This document shows positions 7,019-10,958 of a stretch of 10,958 nt of DNA, in pieces. The notes below the pieces were generated by a model, which was not told the DNA's origin, made no database searches, and worked only from the letters and a program-made list of their open reading frames with translations. The first letter of the stretch is position 1. Every line of letters begins with the position of its first letter. The DNA lies in contig JAJTFU010000047.1 in assembly GCA_021299075.1 (NCBI GenBank), positions 1-10,958 on the forward strand. The letters run 5' to 3'. This DNA comes from Novosphingobium sp. (GTDB taxonomy: Bacteria > Pseudomonadota > Alphaproteobacteria > Sphingomonadales > Sphingomonadaceae). Position numbers and translations under genes: made by a program.

Positions 7019-7027
7019 AGCCAGCGC

Positions 7028-7279
7028 CTACTTGGCCGCGGGGGGTGGTGCGGTCTCGGCAGGGCTGGCTGCTTCGGCCGGCGCAGAGGTGGCGCTGGAA
7101 GCGGGCAGGTTCACATCGACCGCCGGTTCGGTCGGGTTCTCGGCGACCCATTCGCTGCTGGGGGCGGTCGGCTCGGCGCTGGTGGCCTGCTCCTCGGCGG
7201 GCTTGCTGCAACCGCCCAGCGCCAGCAGCGCGGCGGCGGTCATGCCAGTGAAGAGCGGGGCGAATCGAATGCGGGTCAT
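7028..7279 (-). CDS. Small Pro/Ala-rich lipoprotein
   Basis: An 83-aa protein starting MTRIRFAPLF, with a lipoprotein signal and lipobox LGGC giving C24 as the lipidated residue. The mature part (59 residues after the Cys) is low-complexity, rich in Ala, Pro, Glu and Ser (for example residues 60-82), and ends in PPPAAK. It is likely unstructured and tethered to the membrane, with no recognisable catalytic or binding domain. AGGAG lies about eight bases before the ATG, which rejects the long upstream extension of the same frame. Function is unknown. Confidence 0.72.
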   Translation of the reverse strand: MTRIRFAPLFTGMTAAALLALGGCSKPAEEQATSAEPTAPSSEWVAENPTEPAVDVNLPASSATSAPAEAASPAETAPPPAAK

Positions 7280-7363
7280 GGCTGGTACTCCTGCCGGTTG
7301 AACAGGAGCAGATTCGCGCAAGGCGCGGCGGCCGTCTGTGATCAGGATCAAGTTTCGCGGGCA

Positions 7364-7400
7364 AACGCGTGCCCCCCGCTGGCCAGCGGGAGCACGCGTT
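7364..7400 (-). terminator. Hairpin after the DUF1330 gene
   Basis: AACGCGTGC at the left pairs with GCACGCGTT at the right. Inside lies a second perfect palindrome, CCCGCTGGCCAGCGGG, joined through a small bulge. The hairpin starts 13 bases beyond the stop of the minus-strand DUF1330 gene. On that strand it is followed only by a short GTTTGCC, so it is a weak intrinsic terminator at best. The long GC stem is the solid observation. Confidence 0.5.
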
Positions 7401-7413
7401 CGCGCAGGGCCGG

Positions 7414-7701
7414 TTACAGCCCCTGGGTCAGGAACACGCGGTAGTCGGCGCCCTGGAAGCGGTGCTTGCGGGCGTCCTGATAGGCGGGCGAATTGTACCA
7501 GGCGCGGGCCGCGTCCATGTCGGGGAATTCGACGATCACGCTGCCCAGCGCCTCGGGCCCTTCCAGCGTTTCGATCGCGCCATAGAACACCAGCGGCTTG
7601 CCCGGATGGCCGCCCAGCGACTGGCCGGCCTTGGGCCCATATTCGGCCATGGCGGCCGCGTCGTGCTCGCGTTCCTTGATGAAGACGATGTAGGCGGCCA
7701 T
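7414..7701 (-). CDS. DUF1330 domain protein
   Basis: A 95-aa protein that spans one DUF1330 domain, a dimeric alpha+beta barrel (ferredoxin-like) fold. It begins MAAYIVFIKERE. Family landmarks are the early YIVFIKE strand, H32 and GKPLVFYGAIETLEG (34-48), VIVEFPDMDAARAWYNSPAYQDA (55-77), with the F-P-D-x2-A-x2-W-Y-x-S-x2-Y pattern, and the final strand YRVFLTQGL. The biochemical role of the family is unknown. The open frame extends upstream to 7812, but the ATG at 7701 matches the domain start and has AAAGGA ten bases ahead. It appears to be a single-gene unit with a hairpin after it. Confidence 0.88.
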   Translation of the reverse strand: MAAYIVFIKEREHDAAAMAEYGPKAGQSLGGHPGKPLVFYGAIETLEGPEALGSVIVEFPDMDAARAWYNSPAYQDARKHRFQGADYRVFLTQGL

Positions 7702-7818
7702 GCGGGGTAATCCTTTCCTGTTGTCGGGCCGGATCATGACGAAATGGCGCCGCGGCGCAAGTGCGGGCAGGCGGCGTGGCGGAAAAGGCGGACGCCTCGC
7801 CATCATCCCCACCCCTAG

Positions 7819-7888
7819 CCGTCATCCCCGCGCAGGCGGGGATCCAGTGCCGGCTAACCCTGGGTTCCCGCCTGCGCGGGAATGACGG
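7819..7888. repeat. Inverted pair of REP-like elements (BIME-like)
   Basis: Two 29-bp units in opposite orientation (7819-7847 and 7860-7888) are separated by 12 bp. Each contains a 6-bp stem with a 4-base loop (CCCCGC-GCAG-GCGGGG; TCCCGC-CTGC-GCGGGA). After reverse complementing, the units differ at three positions. Two of these form one base pair (C-G in unit 1, T-A in unit 2), so pairing is preserved. The flanking GTCAT/ATGAC ends match the common alphaproteobacterial REP style. It lies in the gap between the divergent DUF1330 and thermonuclease genes. Confidence 0.82.
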
Positions 7889-8012
7889 AGGTGAGTGCGA
7901 GGTGGGCTGGGAGTTTGGTGTATTTAGTAAATTGGCACCGTAATTCCGGGAATGGAACGAGGTGGGAATTTTTAGCACTGTCACCGTAATACATTGCAGA
8001 TCAGACTTTAGC
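7889..8012. other. Intergenic stretch upstream of the thermonuclease gene
   Basis: This is the middle part of a 349-bp gene-free interval (7702-8050) that also holds the REP-like pair and the promoter listed separately. Base composition drops here compared with the left side. The only pattern I see is a direct repeat CACCGTAAT at 7936-7944 and 7982-7990, 46 bp apart, which could be an operator pair or chance. No ORF with credible features was found. Confidence 0.4.
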
Positions 8013-8042
8013 TTGAACAGTATCCGCCCCGGCACCTATAAG
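8013..8042 (+). promoter_or_regulatory. Sigma-70-like promoter of the thermonuclease gene
   Basis: TTGAAC (8013-8018) and TATAAG (8037-8042) are separated by 18 bases and match the -35 and -10 consensus at four and five of six positions. The -10 ends only eight bases before the ATG at 8051, which would place the transcript start at or within one or two bases of the start codon. There is no ribosome-binding sequence between. This points to a leaderless mRNA if the promoter and start are both right. Confidence 0.55.
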
Positions 8043-8050
8043 TTCGGGCC

Positions 8051-8638
8051 ATGAAGCGCTGGCGAAGTCCCTTCAGGAAACAGGACAAGCTGAAACTGCT
8101 GCGTTTCGACACGAAGCCTCGCCCGCGTACCAAACGCCAGAAGCGGAACGACCGGCTTTGGTACTTGCTACCGGTCCTGGTCCCCGCCTTGGCATTTGGT
8201 GGAACCTGGTGGTGGTATACCCGTGGCACCGAGAGCAGCCCGACTGCCAAGGTTGCCAGCCTCCTCACCATGCCGGTGGCAGAGGACAAGGAATCCGCCC
8301 AGTTTTCGCGCTGCGATGGCCCAGTCCGAATCAACTGCGTCGTCGATGGCGACACGATCTGGTATCGCGGCGAGAAGATCAGGATTGCCGACATCAACAC
8401 GCCGGAAGTGAGCGAGCCGGAATGCGCCAGCGAAGCGGAACTAGGCGAAAAGGCTACGAAACGGCTGACCGCGCTGCTGAACCAAGGGAAGTTCAGCCTT
8501 GAACCCACCGACCGCACTCACGACGATTACGGTCGCAGCCTTTATGTCATTACCCGCAACGGCGAGAGCCTTGGCGATGTGCTGGTTGAGGAAGGCTTAG
8601 CCGAGGAATGGCAGGGTTCCCGCCGGTCGTGGTGTTGA
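8051..8638 (+). CDS. Membrane-anchored thermonuclease (SNase-like) protein
   Basis: A 195-aa protein. A very basic cytoplasmic N-terminus (1-35) is followed by one transmembrane helix (about 36-56, ending GGTWWWY) and then an SNase (OB-fold) nuclease domain (about 88-195) outside the inner membrane. Catalytic landmarks relative to staphylococcal nuclease are VVDGDT with D101 (D21), R111 (R35), E119 in NTPE (E43) and R162 in DDYGR (R87). The calcium-ligand position D40 is taken by N116. C88 and C96 could form a disulfide. Family members cut DNA or RNA with calcium. No ribosome site precedes the ATG, but the helix requires this start or one very near. Codon use is less GC-biased than to its left. 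Activity is inferred only. Confidence 0.87.
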   Translation: MKRWRSPFRKQDKLKLLRFDTKPRPRTKRQKRNDRLWYLLPVLVPALAFGGTWWWYTRGTESSPTAKVASLLTMPVAEDKESAQFSRCDGPVRINCVVDGDTIWYRGEKIRIADINTPEVSEPECASEAELGEKATKRLTALLNQGKFSLEPTDRTHDDYGRSLYVITRNGESLGDVLVEEGLAEEWQGSRRSWC

Positions 8639-8669
8639 CGACTAGGCCAGCCAGCACCCGGTCCGCCAT

Positions 8670-9599
8670 TTAGAATGGAAACGGGTCTTCGATATGCTCA
8701 ATAATCTCCAAGTAGAGATCCTTCGGAATCGCATCGATATGGTCGGTCAGAAGTGATTGGAAAAATGCCTCTACATCACTGTCCTTGGAAATAGTATTTA
8801 TATCCCAATTGTTTATTAAATCATTGAACAAGGCAATCGCTTCATCCCCTGATATATCGGATGTGTGTGTAGAAAGTTCGGCGATAGCATCATGAGTTTT
8901 TTGCCAAGATTTCGAGTGAACCAGTGCTTTTATCGCAAGGGTCTTCGCCGCATCGGTGGAGAGTGCAATTTCTGGGAATTGCGCTTTAACGAAAGACTTC
9001 AAGCTACTATACAAAAAAATTTCGAATTCTTTTTTGATATCCATTCATTGCTGAGAAAACTGTTTGGAATGTTATCACCAAAAGGGGATGCAAAATCTTT
9101 GCCTCTAGAAACAAGATGAAGATCCGTTTTATCAGGTACGTTTTCGAGCAACATCTCCCAGTTATTGCGATCGCCAAGACTTCCGTCCTTGCCTGGCGGA
9201 CTCCCTGCATCACGTCGCGTCTTTGCTTTTTTTGGCCGCTTCGGATACTGAGGTGACGCCTGCGAGCTTTCGGATTTCCTTAAAAAGGTTGTCCGCTGCG
9301 AGTTCCTGCTGCTCTATTTCAGCTTGAACCTTCTTGACCATTTTGGCTCTGGTCGACTGAACTTACTTCAACAAATCTCGGCAGGCTAAGGCCTGTCTGG
9401 AATTTTTTGAGATTACCTAGGGATTCGAATATCTTTTTACCTCTGTTCCTATAAACTCTTGATTCACGGTAGCGGAAAAATAAATCTTTAGTTCTTTTGC
9501 TTTTATTAAAGCATTCAATCCGTTAAGTTCGGATATGTTGTCATCAGTGTAAGCATACAGGCTCAAAAATATATTTGTGTCCACAAAAGCGTGAATCAT
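8670..9599 (-). pseudogene. Frameshifted PIN-like (DUF4935-type) nuclease gene
   Basis: An AT-rich gene of about 309 codons, readable only by switching frame four times. Codons 1-48 start MIHAFVDTNIF (ATG 9599, AGGA nine bases upstream) and run to VNQE. A shift near 9453-9456 (one base missing) continues YRNRGKKIFESL to LPRFVEVSS, because the first frame stops at 9417. A second shift between 9322 and 9362 returns to MVKKVQAEIEQQ. A third at the T7 run 9227-9233 (one extra base) gives PPGKDGSLGDRNNW and DLHLVSRGKDF. The fourth at the A7 run 9013-9019 (one base missing) rejoins LYSSLKSFVKAQFPEI and ends PFPF at 8670. The pieces in this order match what I know of the DUF4935 PIN-like family, and the PIN acidic set (D7, E48, D of GDRNNW, D of GKDF) is intact. 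It is either a recent pseudogene or an intact gene with indel errors. Its role is unknown; PIN domains are usually RNases. Confidence 0.8.
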
Positions 9600-9639
9600 A
9601 TTGATTGATCCTGTGAATAGTCGGTTACTTCAAGGCGCC

Positions 9640-9677
9640 AAAAAGCCCCCGCGAAACCTGTTGGTTCCACGGAGGCT
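9640..9677 (-). terminator. Rho-independent terminator of nrdB
   Basis: On the minus strand a 15-bp stem (9677-9663 with 9658-9644) closes a 4-base loop and is followed by TTTTT (9644-9640). Three positions that mismatch on the plus strand become G-U wobbles in minus-strand RNA, so the stem is continuous only in the nrdB transcript. It lies 32 bases past the nrdB stop and before the broken PIN-like gene, separating the two. Confidence 0.82.
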
Positions 9678-9708
9678 ATTTGATTACAGCAATGCTATCA
9701 AGCGGTTA

Positions 9709-10773
9709 TTATTCCGCCGCCTGAACCCCATTAGCCCCAAACATATCCGGCTCGCTCGCCGCGCCAGCCTCGTTCGCTGCTTCGCCAACAGCCTTGGCGC
9801 TGCGGCGGCTGTCGAAGTTGCTCCAGACGGCCTGCCAGTCGCCGCGGGTGGCGCCCTTCGAGTATTCGGTCGCGCGGGTTTCGAAGAAGTTAGCGTGTTC
9901 CACGCCGTTGAGCAGCGGGGCGAGCCAGGGGAGCGGGTGGTCTTCGACCATGTAGATCGCCGGCAGGCCGAGCTGGCCCAGGCGCCAATCGGCGATGTAG
10001 CGGATGTAGCGCTTGATTTCCTTGGGGCTCATGCCGGGGACCGGGCCCTGTTCGAAGGCCAAGTCGATGAAGGCGTCTTCCAGCCGCACGGTCTTCTGGC
10101 AGCAATCGATGATGTCTTCCTTGACCGCCTTGGTCAGGCAGTTCCGTTCCTTGGTGAAGGCGTGGAACAGCTTGACGATGCCTTCGCAGTGCAGGCTTTC
10201 ATCGCGCACCGACCACGAGACGATCTGGCCCATGCCCTTCATCTTGTTGAAGCGCGGGAAGTTCATCAGCATGGCGAAGGAGGCGAAGAGCTGGAGCCCT
10301 TCGGTGAAGCCGCCGAACATCGCCAGGGTGCGGGCGATATCCTCGTCCGTATCGACCCCGAAGGTGTGCAGGTAATCGTGCTTGGCCTTCATCTCCTCGT
10401 ACTCAAGGAACATGCCGTATTCCGCCTCGGGCATGCCAATGGTGTCGAGCAGGTGGCTGTAGGCCGCGATGTGGACCGTCTCCATGTTGGAGAAGGCCGC
10501 CAGCATCATCTTGATCTCGGTCGGCTTGAACACGCGGGCGTACTTGTCGTGGTAGCAATCCTGCACCTCGACATCGGCCTGGGTGAAGAAGCGGAAGATC
10601 TGGGTGAGCAGGTTGCGCTCTGACTCAGAGATCTTCTGCGCCCAATCGCGGCAGTCTTCGCCCAGCGGCACTTCTTCCGGCATCCAGTGGATCTGCTGCT
10701 GCCGCTTCCAGAACTCATAGGCCCAGGGATATTCGAAGGGCTTGTAGGTCTTGCGGGCTTCAAGAAGGGGCAT
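9709..10773 (-). CDS. nrdB: Class Ia ribonucleotide reductase, beta (radical) subunit
   Basis: The 354-aa small subunit NrdB carries the diiron-tyrosyl radical that starts reduction of ribonucleotides in NrdA, supplying dNTPs for DNA synthesis in the cytoplasm. A ferritin-like helical fold is evident. Metal ligands are visible as D67 (QADVEV), E98 and H101 (NMETVH), E158 (GFTEGL), and E192 and H195 (RDESLH). The radical tyrosine is Y105, four residues after H101 as in E. coli E115/H118/Y122. W30 and the YHDKY segment (74-78) are also typical. The C-terminal tail, which docks on NrdA in this family, is Ala/Glu-rich and ends AAE. A GGAG ribosome site (10781-10784) lies seven bases before the ATG. 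NrdA is not in the window. Confidence 0.97.
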   Translation of the reverse strand: MPLLEARKTYKPFEYPWAYEFWKRQQQIHWMPEEVPLGEDCRDWAQKISESERNLLTQIFRFFTQADVEVQDCYHDKYARVFKPTEIKMMLAAFSNMETVHIAAYSHLLDTIGMPEAEYGMFLEYEEMKAKHDYLHTFGVDTDEDIARTLAMFGGFTEGLQLFASFAMLMNFPRFNKMKGMGQIVSWSVRDESLHCEGIVKLFHAFTKERNCLTKAVKEDIIDCCQKTVRLEDAFIDLAFEQGPVPGMSPKEIKRYIRYIADWRLGQLGLPAIYMVEDHPLPWLAPLLNGVEHANFFETRATEYSKGATRGDWQAVWSNFDSRRSAKAVGEAANEAGAASEPDMFGANGVQAAE

Positions 10774-10780
10774 CTTACGA

Positions 10781-10804
10781 CTCCGGATGAGCGAACAGGT
10801 TATA
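10781..10804 (-). promoter_or_regulatory. -10-like element and ribosome site of nrdB
   Basis: On the minus strand TATAAC (10804-10799) is a good -10-like hexamer 25 bases before the nrdB ATG, followed by CCGGAG (10786-10781) as ribosome site. No matching -35 is evident, since the bases upstream are almost pure G/C. I do not see an NrdR-box pair. A promoter specific to nrdB fits the gap after the preceding gene, but this is a motif call only. Confidence 0.4.
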
Positions 10805-10827
10805 ACACGAAACGGTTGCGGCGGCGC

Positions 10828-10958
10828 CTAGGGCGTGAGCTCCAGCGATTGCGCGCGGGTGAGGAGGACGGTGAGCACGATTGCCGCCAGCCCGAAAGCC
10901 AGCAGCATGGTCCCCGCGATCCCCCGCGCATAGCGGGCGGCATCGCCGGGCGCGGGCC
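10828..10958 (-). CDS. C-terminal end of a small membrane protein (truncated by window edge)
   Basis: Forty-three codons are visible, running from the right edge to TAG at 10828-10830. The translation, which begins PAPGDAARYARGI, holds one hydrophobic helix (GTMLLAFGLAAIVLTVLL) and ends TRAQSLELTP. The open frame, GC-rich codon use and clean transmembrane helix support a real gene end. Too little is present to name a family. It lies upstream of nrdB on the same strand with a 54-bp gap, so it may share a transcript. Confidence 0.5.
   Translation of the reverse strand, partial: PAPGDAARYARGIAGTMLLAFGLAAIVLTVLLTRAQSLELTP

Noticed and set aside
7805..7890. CRISPR array or attachment site
   Set aside because: There are only two units in inverted orientation with a 12-bp gap, which fits a REP-like pair and not direct repeats with spacers.
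7028..8035. 335-aa minus-strand ORF ending in the small lipoprotein
   Set aside because: It reads through the DUF1330 gene in the wrong frame and through the REP-like pair. The lipoprotein signal and AGGAG fix the real start at 7279.
9007..9213. 68-aa minus-strand ORF as a separate small gene
   Set aside because: It overlaps the PIN-like coding pieces in a non-matching frame and shows no features.
9434..9438. A5 run in the PIN-like gene as the first frameshift site
   Set aside because: Adding an A here would also restore the downstream frame, but shifting earlier (9453-9456) additionally recovers the YRNR motif expected after the VNQE segment, so the earlier site is preferred.
8670..9599. 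Toxin-antitoxin module (PIN toxin plus small partner)
   Set aside because: The 124-aa ORF beside the VDTN ORF reads as the C-terminal part of the same protein, not a separate antitoxin, and VapC toxins are much shorter than the joined 309 codons.
9601..10623. 340-aa plus-strand ORF opposite nrdB
   Set aside because: Antisense to a strongly conserved core enzyme, with a His/Val/Asp-rich translation typical of the shadow frame.

Overview
The window reads as GC-rich alphaproteobacterial chromosome, most likely order Sphingomonadales (Sphingomonas/Novosphingobium/Erythrobacter type). The grounds are the strong G/C bias at third codon positions, the protein style (dCTP deaminase, class Ia NrdB, small DUF952, DUF1294 and DUF1330 proteins) and REP-like hairpins of the 'GTCACCCCGG' and 'GTCATCCCCGC' kinds. 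The genus is an inference. All gene identities come from reading translations and motifs, with no database search.

Layout. Bases 1-2466 run on the minus strand: a UDP-glucuronate 4-epimerase-like SDR, then dcd, then an acyl-CoA dehydrogenase cut by the left window edge. Two REP-like palindromes lie between dcd and the dehydrogenase. Diverging from the epimerase across about 64 bp, wecB and wecC (plus strand, overlapping by 17 nt) convert UDP-GlcNAc to UDP-ManNAc and then UDP-ManNAcA. With the epimerase, which would make UDP-GalA, they form a uronic-acid sugar-nucleotide block for a surface polysaccharide. No glycosyltransferase or exporter is in view.

Bases 4999-7701 hold small envelope and conserved-unknown genes: a 215-aa lipoprotein, a 63-aa single-span protein with an Asp/Gly tail, a 132-aa four-helix membrane protein, a DUF1294-DUF952 pair, an 83-aa Pro/Ala-rich lipoprotein and a DUF1330 protein. 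Two convergent pairs end on one shared CTAG. Hairpins lie just past two of the minus-strand genes.

Bases 7702-9600 differ in character. A two-unit REP-like element is followed by a membrane-anchored thermonuclease (SNase fold) whose promoter sits so close to the ATG that the mRNA may be leaderless. Next comes a clearly AT-rich stretch (8670-9599). It looks like two unrelated small ORFs, but I read it as one broken gene for a PIN-like nuclease of DUF4935 type. Its reading frame is interrupted by four single-base-type shifts that cancel to zero, and the four candidate PIN acidic residues survive.

Bases 9640-10958 are core genome again: nrdB with a good intrinsic terminator and its own short leader, then the C-terminal end of a small membrane protein that runs off the right edge. 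nrdA is not visible.

The most notable item is the reconstructed PIN-like gene. I see no CRISPR array, tRNA, rRNA, insertion sequence or obvious new multi-gene system.
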